The notes: a model not told the origin generated them from the sequence alone. Positions 8,670-18,242 are shown, numbered from the stretch's first letter. The stretch: DNA of 49,495 nucleotides from Dasytiphilus stammeri_B (GCA_037083765.1 JBAPLS010000007.1:1-49495); one strand, 5' to 3'. Made by a program: numbers and translations.

Positions 8670-9731
8670 TTATCTCGAACACTGAGCTCTATGGCGAAGG
8701 CAATGATCCATTACTACAATGGCCATCATTGCTTCTGCAATTGGGACTGCGCGAATTCCTACACAAGGGTCATGACGTCCCCGAGTTACTATCTCAACTT
8801 CATTGCCCAACCGATTAATAGTTCGTCCGGGAATAGTAACGCTAGAAGTGGGCTTCAGAGCTAAATGAGCTACTATAGGCTGGCCATTGCTGATTCCACC
8901 TAGTATTCCTCCGGAATTATTACTCTTAAAACCACTAGCATCCATCTCATCACGATGTTCACTACCTCGTTGAGTAATCACTGAGAAACCAGATCCGATT
9001 TCTACTCCCTTAACAGCGTTGATGCTCATCAATGCATGTGCTAAATCTGCATCCAGACGATCAAATACGGGTTCTCCTAATCCTACCGGGATATTTTCGC
9101 CTACTATGGTTACTTGAGCTCCAATAGAGTCACCTTCTCGTTTTAACAACCGGATTAATTGATCTAATGCATCAACATTTTCAAGATTGGGGCAGTAAAA
9201 ATCATTTTTGTTTACCAGGTCCCAATCTTGGAATGTACATACAATATCTCCCATTTTGGCTAAAAATCCCCGTATTTTTACCCCATATGTATTGTCAAGA
9301 TATTTTTTAGCTACTGCTCCCGCGGCTACTCGCATCGCGGTCTCCCGAGCCGAAGCTCTACCTCCTCCTCGATAATCTCGTATTCCATATTTTTTTTCAT
9401 AGGTAAAATCGGCATGTCCGGGTCTAAACAGATCTTTAATAGAACTGTAATCTTGAGATCGGAAATCATTATTCTTTATCAACAGTCCCATACTAGTTCC
9501 CGTAGTAATGCCGTTAAAAACCCCGGAGAGAATATTTATCTGATCTAACTCTTGCCGTTGAGAGGTATACCGCGATCTGCCGGGACGTCGACGATCGAGT
9601 TCAGATTGAATGTATTCTTTCGTTAACTTGAGACCAGGAGGAACTCCATCTATAATACACCCTAAAGCCTGACCATGTGACTCGCCATATGTAGTGACTC
9701 TAAAATTTTGTCCAATACTATTTCCAGCCAT
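8670..9731 (-). CDS. aroC: Chorismate synthase
   Basis: Converts 5-enolpyruvylshikimate-3-phosphate to chorismate, the last shikimate step, using reduced FMN. 353 residues (E. coli 361). It shows GESHG near the N-terminus, the signature RPGHADFTYEKKYG, RGGGRASARETAMRVAAGA, and the C-terminal RHDPCVGIRAVPIAEAM. All the conserved blocks are present. AAGGAG precedes the ATG. prmB ends 24 bp upstream, so the two form an operon in the same order as prmB-aroC in E. coli. With aroA at 44062, the window shows that the aromatic pathway is maintained. Confidence 0.97.
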   Translation of the reverse strand: MAGNSIGQNFRVTTYGESHGQALGCIIDGVPPGLKLTKEYIQSELDRRRPGRSRYTSQRQELDQINILSGVFNGITTGTSMGLLIKNNDFRSQDYSSIKDLFRPGHADFTYEKKYGIRDYRGGGRASARETAMRVAAGAVAKKYLDNTYGVKIRGFLAKMGDIVCTFQDWDLVNKNDFYCPNLENVDALDQLIRLLKREGDSIGAQVTIVGENIPVGLGEPVFDRLDADLAHALMSINAVKGVEIGSGFSVITQRGSEHRDEMDASGFKSNNSGGILGGISNGQPIVAHLALKPTSSVTIPGRTINRLGNEVEIVTRGRHDPCVGIRAVPIAEAMMAIVVMDHCLRHRAQCSR

Positions 9732-9755
9732 TATAACTCCTTACCTAACTCTACC

Positions 9756-10712
9756 CTAATTTGGGGAAAATATTTTAATGAGAGATAAATTTTGGTTCCC
9801 TTTTTTGGTTCCTGCTTCTCCAGGAATCAGATATTTTTTAGAGACCATTAATTGTGATTTTTTCAACATAAATACCCCTGTTCCACCATGATTAAACTCT
9901 AACCAAATAAAGGGAATTTGAGGATATTGTTGTGTTAAAGAGGATTGTTGGTATCCAACTTCGCAAATGAGGATACCTTTGTCAGTAAGATACTCTGAGG
10001 ACGATAATAAAAGACGACGAATTATATCAAGTCCATCTTTTCCGGGAGGAGATAATCCTATAACAGGTTCAAATTGATATTCCGGAGGTAAAGATATTAT
10101 ATCATCAGCTTTTACATAAGGAGGATTGGCAAGAATAATATCGTATTTTTTGTGATTTAGCTCATTAAATAGATCGGAAAGGATAGGTGTTACCCTATCC
10201 TGAACGCCATGTAAAACAATATTATGTTTAGTGACAGCTAAAGCCGGTGCGGAAATATCAACAGCATCTATTAGGGCCTGTGGAAAAGCGTAGCTACATG
10301 CTATAGCTATACAACCGCTTCCGGTACACATATCAAGAATATATTTAGGTTCTTCCCAGATCCATGTAGAAATATTGGAAATTAGTTCCCCGATCGGGGA
10401 GCGGGGGATTAAGACTCGTTCGTCAATATAAAATTCATAACCGCAAAACCAAGCTTTATTAGTAAGGTAAGCCACTGGGATGCGTTCTTCCACACGACGA
10501 ATCACCTGGTGAACCACTTTTTGACATTCTCTGAGATTCACTTGAACAGAAGAAATATCTTCAGGAGATGAAGTAATTCCTAGGGTGGTGAGTACAATTT
10601 GAACTGCTTCATCAAAAGCATTGTCTGTGCCATGACCATAATATATATTTTTACTGGTCAAATAATTTTTTGTCCATCGGATTAGATCGTGAATATTATG
10701 GAAAGAATTCAT
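9756..10712 (-). CDS. prmB: Ribosomal protein L3 glutamine methyltransferase
   Basis: SAM-dependent N5-glutamine methyltransferase acting on L3. 318 residues (E. coli 310). It has an N-terminal helical domain, then the YGHGTDNAFDEA stretch, KAWFCGYEFYIDERVLIPRSPIGELI, the SAM motif ILDMCTGSGCIA and the catalytic ANPPYV. The open frame extends nine codons further to a GTG, but an AGGA lies just before the ATG at 10712 and the family start fits there. A C-terminal extension of about ten residues is unlike E. coli. Upstream partner of aroC. Confidence 0.95.
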   Translation of the reverse strand: MNSFHNIHDLIRWTKNYLTSKNIYYGHGTDNAFDEAVQIVLTTLGITSSPEDISSVQVNLRECQKVVHQVIRRVEERIPVAYLTNKAWFCGYEFYIDERVLIPRSPIGELISNISTWIWEEPKYILDMCTGSGCIAIACSYAFPQALIDAVDISAPALAVTKHNIVLHGVQDRVTPILSDLFNELNHKKYDIILANPPYVKADDIISLPPEYQFEPVIGLSPPGKDGLDIIRRLLLSSSEYLTDKGILICEVGYQQSSLTQQYPQIPFIWLEFNHGGTGVFMLKKSQLMVSKKYLIPGEAGTKKGNQNLSLIKIFSPN

Positions 10713-10848
10713 TCTTCCTTTCTCCCATGAAAATACCACTGGGTTTTGGATCCCAGCTTTCTCCAGGGAGATTATACCCTATTATCTTAATTTATTAGTT
10801 GCTTTGTATAAAATCATTGTTAGTGAGGAATAGAATTTCTTGTTTCTC

Positions 10849-11442
10849 TTAATTTATATATTTTTGAAAAAAATGGAGAAGTACTTGTAATATATGGATA
10901 GGAATAATTTTTATGTGCCGTGATAAGAAAATTAAATAATATGAGGGCATCAGGATAGATATTACTATTAGAGTTAAACCAAATAATCGTTCAGAGATAT
11001 ACTGGTTTTGGTGCAGATTTAAGATAATTGGAAAACGTAATTTCCATCGTAATGGCCAAAGCAAAGGAATGCCCGCCGGGGTAAGAGAATCAGCTATTAA
11101 ATGACTTATGTATCCTATTATCATTCCCTGCCTCACATCGGCAGGAATAATAACTCGAGATAATAAAAGAGTTAGGTTCAAAAGTTTTACTGCGGCAGCT
11201 AGCGCTAGTATACTGTGAGTAAACCCTCGATGGCCAAAAATTACTCTCATAGAAGCAGATAACCATTTCAAGTGTTGTCCTAATAGAGATCTAGGGTGGT
11301 CTATATCTGGTAATAATGAAGTTAAGATGGCGGACGAAATAATATGCCACCAATCACCGTGAGTAAGAATAGGTGTTAAGTGAGCTCGTTTAAAAATAAT
11401 CGCCAGAGCTATTGCAAAAATAGCATGCCCTTTGGCAGTCAT
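10849..11442 (-). CDS. ydjM: YdjM-family membrane-bound metal-dependent hydrolase
   Basis: 197 residues (E. coli YdjM 196). N-terminus MTAKGHAIFAIALA, then the conserved motifs SLLPDIDHPRS, FGHRGFTHSILA and GYISHLIADSLTPAGIPLLWP. The His/Asp residues in these motifs are the presumed metal ligands of the family (DUF457/LexA-binding inner membrane family). Three to four hydrophobic segments are visible. In E. coli the gene is SOS-regulated, but no LexA box (CTGT-N8-ACAG) is visible in the 154 bp upstream. The biochemical role is unknown. Divergent from thrS. Confidence 0.9.
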   Translation of the reverse strand: MTAKGHAIFAIALAIIFKRAHLTPILTHGDWWHIISSAILTSLLPDIDHPRSLLGQHLKWLSASMRVIFGHRGFTHSILALAAAVKLLNLTLLLSRVIIPADVRQGMIIGYISHLIADSLTPAGIPLLWPLRWKLRFPIILNLHQNQYISERLFGLTLIVISILMPSYYLIFLSRHIKIIPIHILQVLLHFFQKYIN

Positions 11443-11596
11443 AGAAAATACTCTGAAATAAGTTGATTGAAATCTGTTGGTTTATATATAATAAACGTAT
11501 AATTATATTTATATATAAAAATATATCACTTTACTTGCCGTGATATTATCTCTGATCTGATGCAGAGTGAGTATTACTGGCAACCAAGGATTCATA

Positions 11597-13549
11597 ATGA
11601 TTTCTATTATTCTCCTTCCTAATAGGATTCAGTATAAATTTCCTGATGCTGTAAGCATGAGAGAAATTGCTACCATCATCATGGGATCTGAAGTATCACA
11701 CTGTATTGCCGGGGAAGTAAATGGAAAATTAAAAGAACTGTCCGATACTGTTACCGAAAATTCGTCAGTCAGTATTATTACCCTGCAGGATGAAAGAGGT
11801 CTGAATATTATTCGTAATTCATGCGCTCACTTGTTAGGACATGCTATAAAACAACTGTGGCCCGCTGCCAAAATGGCTATTGGAGCAGTGATCGAAAATG
11901 GATTTTATTATGATGTCGATCTAGAATTTTCTATCTCTCTTACCGACTTAAAATTATTAGAAAATCGCATGCATGAATTAGCGGAAAAAAATTATGATGT
12001 AATTAAGAAAATAGTTAGTTGGCAGGAAGCGCGCAATATTTTTGCGTCTAGAAATGAAAGCTATAAAGTAGCTCTTCTTGACGAAGATATTAGCAGAAGT
12101 GCTTTACCTGAATTATATTACCATGAAGAGTACATTGATATGTGTGTAGAAAAAACTCAGGTACCAAATGTTCGTTTTTGCCATCATTTTGCATTACAGA
12201 AAATTTCTGGCGCCTACTGGCGAGGTAATAGTAAAAATAAAATGCTCCAACGAATTTATGGAACGGCATGGTCGAATAAAAATCAACTGAGAGTATATTT
12301 ACAAGGTCTAGCAGAAATAGCAAAACGAGACCATCGAAAAATAAATCAACAGTTAGATTTATATCATCTCCAGAAAGAAGCTCCTGGAATGGTATTTTGG
12401 CATAATAATGGATGGATTATTTTTCGAGAACTGCAATTATTTCTTCGAATGAAGCTAACCGAGTATGAATATCAAGAAATAAACAGTCCTCTTATGATCG
12501 ATCGTAGCTTATGGGAGAAAACGGGACACTGGAAGAACTATCAAGAAGCCATGTTTACCACTGTCTCCGAAAATCGTGAATATTGCATTAAACCCATGAA
12601 TTGTCCAGGACATGTCCAAATATATAATCAACAATTGAAATCTTATCGGAATTTACCATTTCGTCTAGCAGAATTTGGCAGCTGTCATCGACATGAGCCA
12701 TCTGGATCTCTTCATGGATTAATGCGAGTACGTAGCTTTACTCAAGACGATGCACATATCTTTTGTCGAAAAGATCAAATTTATGACGAAATTATGAGTT
12801 GTATAAAAATGATATACGAAGTGTATAAAACTTTCGGATTCAAAAAAATTTTTGTCATACTTTCTACCCGACCGGATAAACGCATTGGTAACGAAAGTCT
12901 TTGGGATCAAGCAGAAGAAGATTTAGCCAACGCTCTGAAAAATAAAAATATTAACTTTAAATATCACTATGGAGATGGAGCTTTTTATGGACCTAAAATA
13001 GACTTTGTCCTGTATGATTGCTTAGATCGTCCATGGCAATGTGGTACAATTCAACTGGATTTTTTCTTACCTGAACGTTTAAATGCTTTCTATGTAGATG
13101 AGCATAATGAACGTAAGATACCGGTGATGATTCACCGAGCAATTTTGGGGTCCTTAGAGAGATTTATAGGTCTTCTTACAGAAGAATATGCTGGTGAATT
13201 TCCATTGTGGTTAGCACCGGTCCAAGGTATAGTGATGAATATTAGCGCCAATCAGTCAAATTATGTAAAAAAATTAGCTCATGTATTTAAACAAGCGGGG
13301 ATAAGAATACAAACGGACTTGAGAAATGAAAAGCTGGGGGTTAAAATACGCGAACACACGTTACGTCGAGTTCCTTATCTTTTGATATGTGGTGATAAGG
13401 AAATGAAAACAGGAGAAATTGCTATTCGTACTAGATCGGGAAAAAATATCGTTAACATGACGGTCAATAATATGCTAGAGAAACTGCTGTGTGAAATTCG
13501 TAATCGACAGATTCATTCAGTAGAAAGGAGGGAGAGAGTATTAAAGTAG
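11597..13549 (+). CDS. thrS: Threonyl-tRNA synthetase
   Basis: Charges tRNA-Thr. 650 residues from the ATG at 11597 (E. coli 642), preceded by AAGGA six bases upstream; the frame extends ten codons further back, without family support. It has an N-terminal TGS domain, an editing domain with HLLGH (His78, His82), a catalytic core with zinc ligands in MNCPGH, QDDAHIF and MIHRAILGS, motif 2 CHRHEPSGSLHGLMRVR, and a C-terminal anticodon domain. In the editing domain the family motif MCRGPHVPN reads MCVEKTQVPN (Asp181 and Cys183 kept, the His lost, one extra residue), so Ser-tRNA-Thr proofreading is probably weakened. The 3' end overlaps infC by 10 bp. Confidence 0.97.
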   Translation: MISIILLPNRIQYKFPDAVSMREIATIIMGSEVSHCIAGEVNGKLKELSDTVTENSSVSIITLQDERGLNIIRNSCAHLLGHAIKQLWPAAKMAIGAVIENGFYYDVDLEFSISLTDLKLLENRMHELAEKNYDVIKKIVSWQEARNIFASRNESYKVALLDEDISRSALPELYYHEEYIDMCVEKTQVPNVRFCHHFALQKISGAYWRGNSKNKMLQRIYGTAWSNKNQLRVYLQGLAEIAKRDHRKINQQLDLYHLQKEAPGMVFWHNNGWIIFRELQLFLRMKLTEYEYQEINSPLMIDRSLWEKTGHWKNYQEAMFTTVSENREYCIKPMNCPGHVQIYNQQLKSYRNLPFRLAEFGSCHRHEPSGSLHGLMRVRSFTQDDAHIFCRKDQIYDEIMSCIKMIYEVYKTFGFKKIFVILSTRPDKRIGNESLWDQAEEDLANALKNKNINFKYHYGDGAFYGPKIDFVLYDCLDRPWQCGTIQLDFFLPERLNAFYVDEHNERKIPVMIHRAILGSLERFIGLLTEEYAGEFPLWLAPVQGIVMNISANQSNYVKKLAHVFKQAGIRIQTDLRNEKLGVKIREHTLRRVPYLLICGDKEMKTGEIAIRTRSGKNIVNMTVNNMLEKLLCEIRNRQIHSVERRERVLK

Positions 13550-14091
13550 GTAAATCGATTCATCCCATCCGTCATAATAGGATTAATACGGAAATTCGTG
13601 TACACGAAGTACGTTTAACAGGTTTAGACGGTGAAGCACTAGGTGTAGTTAGTATAACTGAAGCCTTAAAACAAGCGGAACAAGCGGGGGTAGATTTAGT
13701 AGAAATTAGCCCTAATGCAGTTCCTCCCGTCTGTCTGATGATAGACTACGGGAAATTTATATACGAAAAGAACAAAAACTCGAAAGAACAGAAAAAAAAG
13801 CAGAAAAATATTCAAGTGAAGGAAATAAAATTCCGTCCCGGAACGGACGAAGGTGATTATCATGTAAAATTGCGTAGTCTAATACGGTTTTTACAACAAG
13901 GTGATAGAGTAAAAATTACTTTGCGTTTTCGAGGTCGAGAAATGAATCATCAACAACTAGGGATTGAAGTGTTAAAGAGGATCCAAAGAGATGTTAAGGA
14001 GATAGCTGTAGTAGAATATTTGCCTTCGAAGATAGAAGGAAGACAAATGATTATGGTTTTAGCTTCCAAGAAGAAAATATTACAACTGTAA
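13540..14091 (+). CDS. infC: Translation initiation factor IF-3, ATT start
   Basis: Binds the 30S subunit and monitors initiator tRNA and start-codon choice. The reading starts at ATT (13540), eight bases after AAAGGAGG, giving 183 residues (E. coli 180). It begins Ile/Met-K-V-G-K-S and continues NRINTEIRVHEVRLTGLDGE, ISPNAVPPVC, the linker KNKNSKEQKKKQK and the C-terminal KFRPGTDEGDYHVK. The first ATG (13738) would delete the N-terminal domain. E. coli infC also starts at AUU, which underlies its autoregulation by discrimination against this codon. The start lies inside the last codons of thrS, so translation is coupled. Confidence 0.95.
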   Translation: MKVGKSIHPIRHNRINTEIRVHEVRLTGLDGEALGVVSITEALKQAEQAGVDLVEISPNAVPPVCLMIDYGKFIYEKNKNSKEQKKKQKNIQVKEIKFRPGTDEGDYHVKLRSLIRFLQQGDRVKITLRFRGREMNHQQLGIEVLKRIQRDVKEIAVVEYLPSKIEGRQMIMVLASKKKILQL

Positions 14092-14142
14092 TATCTTTAA
14101 CAAAAATTAATTTAATAATAAATGTAGAAAATGGTGTGCAGT

Positions 14143-14340
14143 ATGCAGAAGATTAAAAGTGTCCGTAGTGCCGTCAAGCGCTTCCACAAAACTTCTTCTG
14201 GAGGTTTTAAACATAAACAATCTGGTCTACGTCATCTTTTGACGAAGAAATCCTCTAAGCGTAAACGTCATCTGCGTTCAAAATACAGGGTATCTAAAGG
14301 CGATTTAGGTCTAGTTAGAGTTTGCTTGCCCTATGCATAA
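14143..14340 (+). CDS. rpmI: 50S ribosomal protein L35
   Basis: 65 residues, exactly the usual length. MQKIKSVRSAVKRFHKTSSGG matches the family start (E. coli MPKIKTVRGAAKRF), and the end KGDLGLVRVCLPYA is conserved. An in-frame ATG four codons earlier (14131) gives no family match. The Shine-Dalgarno is weak, in keeping with coupling to infC 51 bp upstream. In E. coli this gene and rplT are repressed by L20 binding to the leader; no obvious copy of that RNA fold was identified by eye. Confidence 0.95.
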   Translation: MQKIKSVRSAVKRFHKTSSGGFKHKQSGLRHLLTKKSSKRKRHLRSKYRVSKGDLGLVRVCLPYA

Positions 14341-14394
14341 CATAACCGCCAAGTACTAATAATGGTTAATACAGAATAAAGATAGGTAATACAT

Positions 14395-14751
14395 ATGGCT
14401 CGTGTCAAACGAAGTGTGGTTTCACATGCACGTCGTAAAAAAATCCTGAAACAAACAAAAGGTTATTATGGAGCACGATCACGTGCATATAGGGTGGCTA
14501 TTCAAGCTGTCATTAAAGCGGGGCAGTATGCTTACCGAGATCGTCGCCAGCGCAAACGACAGTTTCGAAAATTATGGATTATGCGTCTTAATGCGGCGGC
14601 TCGAATTCATGGAATGTCTTATAGCCAATTCATGAATGGAATGAAGAACACCTCTATTGAACTGGATCGCAAAGTTATGGCTGAGATAGCTTGTTTTGAT
14701 CCCTCCACTTTTTCTCTATTAGTGGAAAAAGCTAAAATAGTTCAAAAATAA
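14395..14751 (+). CDS. rplT: 50S ribosomal protein L20
   Basis: 118 residues, the same as E. coli. Very well conserved: KKILKQTKGYYGARSRAYRVA, IKAGQYAYRDRRQRKRQFRKLWI, and a C-terminal domain that in E. coli also acts as translational repressor of rpmI-rplT. Basic N-terminal tail intact. Third gene in the infC-rpmI-rplT set, followed 78 bp later by pheS. Confidence 0.97.
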   Translation: MARVKRSVVSHARRKKILKQTKGYYGARSRAYRVAIQAVIKAGQYAYRDRRQRKRQFRKLWIMRLNAAARIHGMSYSQFMNGMKNTSIELDRKVMAEIACFDPSTFSLLVEKAKIVQK

Positions 14752-14774
14752 GTTCTGTCGCATATAGAGATTAG

Positions 14775-14791
14775 CTCCACTCCTAGTGGAG
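14775..14791 (+). terminator. Hairpin between rplT and pheS
   Basis: CTCCAC pairs with GTGGAG around a 5-nt loop, 23 bp after the rplT stop codon. In E. coli this interval holds pheM and the phenylalanine attenuator. Here no Phe-rich leader peptide is visible and the hairpin has no clean T-run, so it may be a relic attenuator or a weak terminator. Confidence 0.4.
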
Positions 14792-14829
14792 ACGGTTTCC
14801 TGAAATTTTGTCAAATAAATTATCAAAAC

Positions 14830-15825
14830 ATGGACGATAGATTTTATCTAAATGAAATAGTGTGTAATTTTATTAAAAATATTAAAAATATCACTTATCT
14901 GAGTGACTTAGAAAGGATGCGTATCGAATACTTGGGAAAGAAAGGGCATCTGACGATCCAGATGAAGCATTTACGAGATTTACCTGCTGATGATAAACGA
15001 CGTGAGGCTGGTAAACAGCTTAATCAAGCGAAAAAAAAGTTGCTAGAGGCATATCAAGTCAAAAAAAAATTGTTGGAAAAGTCGGAACTACAGGTGCAAC
15101 TATCCCGTCAAAATATAGATATCTCATTACCAGGGCGGGGTATCAAGCCGGGTCGTATTCATCCTATCACGAGTACAATTAACAATATTGAAAAATATTT
15201 TGCTGGCTTAGGATTCCAAGTAGTCAGTGGTCCCGAAATAGAAGATACTTATCATAACTTTGATGCTCTAAATATTCCTAGTAACCATCCGGTTCGCACT
15301 GAACATGACACATTTTGGTTGAATGAGAATAATTTGTTACGAACCCAAATGTCGGGATTGCAAATTAGAGTTATGAAAACTCACAACCCTCCTTTCCGCA
15401 TCATAGCTTCAGGAAGAGTATATCGTAAAGATGGCGATCCTACTCACACTCCAATGTTTCATCAAATAGAAGGTTTAATGGTAGAGAAAAATGTAAGTTT
15501 TGCTCATTTAAAAAAGATCTTATATGATTTTCTCAGTGATCTTTTTGAAGAAGAAGTTGAAATTAGATTTCGACCTTCTTATTTTCCTTTTACCGAACCT
15601 TCTGCTGAAATTGATATAATAAATCGAAATGGTAAATGGATCGAAGTTTTAGGGTGTGGTATGGTGCATCCTAAAATTTTTCAAACTGTAGGACTGGACG
15701 AAAATATTTATTCTGGATTAGCATTTGGAATAGGGATAGAACGGCTGGCAATGTTGCGCTATAACATAACTGATTTGCGGTTATTTTATGAAAATGATTT
15801 ACGATTTCTGAAACAATTTACATAA
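14830..15825 (+). CDS. pheS: Phenylalanyl-tRNA synthetase alpha subunit
   Basis: Catalytic subunit of the alpha2-beta2 PheRS. 331 residues (E. coli 327). It has an N-terminal coiled coil (about residues 20-95, very Lys-rich), then motif 1 region GPEIEDTYHNFDALNIP, motif 2 GRVYRKDGDPTHTPMFHQIEG, FRPSYFPFTEPSAEID, and motif 3 GLAFGIGIERLAMLRY. All class II catalytic motifs are intact. It precedes pheT by 8 bp. No good Shine-Dalgarno is visible before the ATG. Confidence 0.97.
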   Translation: MDDRFYLNEIVCNFIKNIKNITYLSDLERMRIEYLGKKGHLTIQMKHLRDLPADDKRREAGKQLNQAKKKLLEAYQVKKKLLEKSELQVQLSRQNIDISLPGRGIKPGRIHPITSTINNIEKYFAGLGFQVVSGPEIEDTYHNFDALNIPSNHPVRTEHDTFWLNENNLLRTQMSGLQIRVMKTHNPPFRIIASGRVYRKDGDPTHTPMFHQIEGLMVEKNVSFAHLKKILYDFLSDLFEEEVEIRFRPSYFPFTEPSAEIDIINRNGKWIEVLGCGMVHPKIFQTVGLDENIYSGLAFGIGIERLAMLRYNITDLRLFYENDLRFLKQFT

Positions 15826-15833
15826 AAATAAAA

Positions 15834-18242
15834 ATGAAACTCAGTGAAGCTTGGCTAAGAGAATGGGTAAACCCAGATATTGATACCAAAACTTTAGCGG
15901 AACAGCTAACTTTATCAGGATTAGCAGTAGAGAATGTTATTACAGTAGCTGGTAATTATTGTGCAGAAGAAGATGTGGTGGTGGGCGAGATAATAGAATG
16001 TAAGCAAGTTACACGTAACCTCTCTACGACCCGAGTTAACATAGGTATTGAAAGAGTGCTCAATATAGTTTGTGGAGCTGATAATTGTAGAAAAGGTCTC
16101 AAAGTCGCTGTCTCACGGAGAGACCAACCTATGAACTCAGATAATTGTCCCCTTCAAGATCACAAATCCAATCCGATACTCACAATGCTTTCCGAAGGAA
16201 AGTTATGTTCATTTACGGATTTAGGCCTTCCTGATCATCACTTACATAATAATTATATTATTGAATTACCTACCTCTACTCCATTAGGAATGAATATTCG
16301 TGACTATCTGCAACTAGATAATGATAAGACTATTGAAATTAACGTTCCACCTAATCGATCTGATTGCCTAAGCATTTGTGGGATAGCAAGAGAAATCGCC
16401 GCCAGAAACAAATTAAAACTAAAAGAAAGAATTCTCACCTTTCCAAAAATTGGAGTAAAGGATATCTTACCCATAAGGGTTGAAGTAGCAGAAGCTTGTC
16501 CACGCTATTTAGCACGGTTATTAAAAGACATTAATGTTAACGTTCCCACTCCATTATGGATCCGAGAAAAACTAAGAAGATGCGATATGATTTCGGATAA
16601 TATAGTGATGGATATTCAAAACTATATTTTAATAGAACTAGGACAACCCATCCAAGTATATGATAGGAAGATAATTGATGGTAGCATAATAGTCCGAATG
16701 GCTGAACCAGATGAACGAGTGGTACTAAATAATGGTTATCTGGCTAAGCTTCAAAGTAATACGCTGGTAGTAGCAGATAATAATCAAGTACTATCTTTAG
16801 CAGGAATTATAGGATCCCAGCGATCTATGGTTCATAGCAAGACAACAGATATTCTGCTAGAAAGTGCATTTTACAGTCCTGAATTTATTATTGGTCGAGC
16901 AGGTCAATATGGGTTACATACTCCTGCGTCACACCGATCTGAACGCGGCATCGATCCTCTGATCCAGTATAAAGCAATAGAAATGGCCACCGAATTATTA
17001 CATAATATTTGTGGGGGTCAAGCTGGACCTATGATTGATGTTACTAATCCAATATTAGTTCCTAAGGGCATAAGCATAATACTGCGTCGTAAAAAGATCG
17101 ATCTTATCCTCGGTTATCATATCAATGATGATGAAGTAGTAGATCTTCTTTCTAGGTTAGGTTGCCTATTAACTGAGAATGAAAGTGGCTGGAATGTCAA
17201 AACTCCATCTTGGAGATTTGATCTGAGAATAGAAGAAGATATAGTGGAAGAAATAGCTCGCCTTTATGGATATAACAATATTCCGAGTAAATCCCTGAAA
17301 ACACATTTAATATTTAATAGGAGTAAACCGTCTCATAAAATTTCATTGAATCGTATTAGAACTTTATTAGTTCATAGAGGGTATCAAGAAGTCATTACTT
17401 ATAGCTTTGTAGATCCCAAGATACAAAGTCTTCTTCATCCGGGAAGGAGAGTACTGAAATTATTAAACCCAATTTCGAGAGAAATGTCAGCTATGCGATT
17501 ATCCCTGTGGAGTGGTTTACTCTCAGTAGTGATTTACAATCAAAATCGTCAGCAAAAATGTATACGAATATTTGAAATAGGCAACCGTTTTATACCCCAA
17601 AAAGAAAATTTTCTTAAAGAAGATTTAATGATTACAGGTATTTTAAGTGGAAATAAGTATGAAGACCATTGGGATATGCCGTTGAGACTAGTAGATTTTT
17701 ATGATTTAAAAGGAGATGTCGAGGCCTTATTGGATATCACGGGACAAACTGACATTAACTTCAAGTCTGAGCTTCATCCCGCACTCCATCCTGGGCAGAG
17801 TGCCGCCATTTATTTACAACATAAGCCTATTGGTATTATAGGGGTTATTAACCCTTTATTAGAACAACAATTAGGAATAAAAAATCGTACGATAATTTTT
17901 GAGTTGCTCTGTAAGAGAGTTACAGATACTAACTGTCCTATTATCCAGGAAATATCTAAATTTCCATCTAATCGCCGTGATATAGCTATCGTGGTATCGG
18001 AACACATTCCTGCCTTCGAGATAATAAACGAATGTAAAAAAGTATTATCTAATAAAAGTATTACTCTCAACTTATTTGATGTCTACCGTGGTTTTGGAAT
18101 CCCAAAAGGTTATAAAAGTCTTGCTTTTAGCGTGATTTTACATGATCAATACCGAACACTAAAAGAAGATGAAGTATCTGATATTATATCAAGATGTTTA
18201 GAAGCATTAAAGATGCGCTTCCAGGCCACTTTGAGAACTTAA
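15834..18242 (+). CDS. pheT: Phenylalanyl-tRNA synthetase beta subunit
   Basis: Structural and editing subunit of PheRS. 802 residues (E. coli 795), with the N-terminal tRNA-binding OB fold, the B3/B4 editing domain (about residues 210-390), the B5 DNA-binding-like fold, the class II-like core and the C-terminal FDX-ACB anticodon domain ending RFQATLR. The editing domain has drifted: E. coli PMHAFD (His261) reads PIQVYD, DVTNYV reads DIQNYI, GGIFGG reads AGIIGS, and ASHRYERG reads ASHRSERG. Proofreading of Tyr-tRNA-Phe may therefore be lost, while aminoacylation should persist. Part of the pheS-pheT operon. Confidence 0.97.
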   Translation: MKLSEAWLREWVNPDIDTKTLAEQLTLSGLAVENVITVAGNYCAEEDVVVGEIIECKQVTRNLSTTRVNIGIERVLNIVCGADNCRKGLKVAVSRRDQPMNSDNCPLQDHKSNPILTMLSEGKLCSFTDLGLPDHHLHNNYIIELPTSTPLGMNIRDYLQLDNDKTIEINVPPNRSDCLSICGIAREIAARNKLKLKERILTFPKIGVKDILPIRVEVAEACPRYLARLLKDINVNVPTPLWIREKLRRCDMISDNIVMDIQNYILIELGQPIQVYDRKIIDGSIIVRMAEPDERVVLNNGYLAKLQSNTLVVADNNQVLSLAGIIGSQRSMVHSKTTDILLESAFYSPEFIIGRAGQYGLHTPASHRSERGIDPLIQYKAIEMATELLHNICGGQAGPMIDVTNPILVPKGISIILRRKKIDLILGYHINDDEVVDLLSRLGCLLTENESGWNVKTPSWRFDLRIEEDIVEEIARLYGYNNIPSKSLKTHLIFNRSKPSHKISLNRIRTLLVHRGYQEVITYSFVDPKIQSLLHPGRRVLKLLNPISREMSAMRLSLWSGLLSVVIYNQNRQQKCIRIFEIGNRFIPQKENFLKEDLMITGILSGNKYEDHWDMPLRLVDFYDLKGDVEALLDITGQTDINFKSELHPALHPGQSAAIYLQHKPIGIIGVINPLLEQQLGIKNRTIIFELLCKRVTDTNCPIIQEISKFPSNRRDIAIVVSEHIPAFEIINECKKVLSNKSITLNLFDVYRGFGIPKGYKSLAFSVILHDQYRTLKEDEVSDIISRCLEALKMRFQATLRT

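Noticed and set aside
11443..11596. LexA box upstream of ydjM
   Set aside because: No CTGT-N8-ACAG sequence is present; only AT-rich promoter-like DNA is seen.
13738..14091. Shorter IF-3 starting at the first ATG
   Set aside because: The upstream codons back to ATT match the whole N-terminal domain of IF-3, with an excellent Shine-Dalgarno before the ATT.
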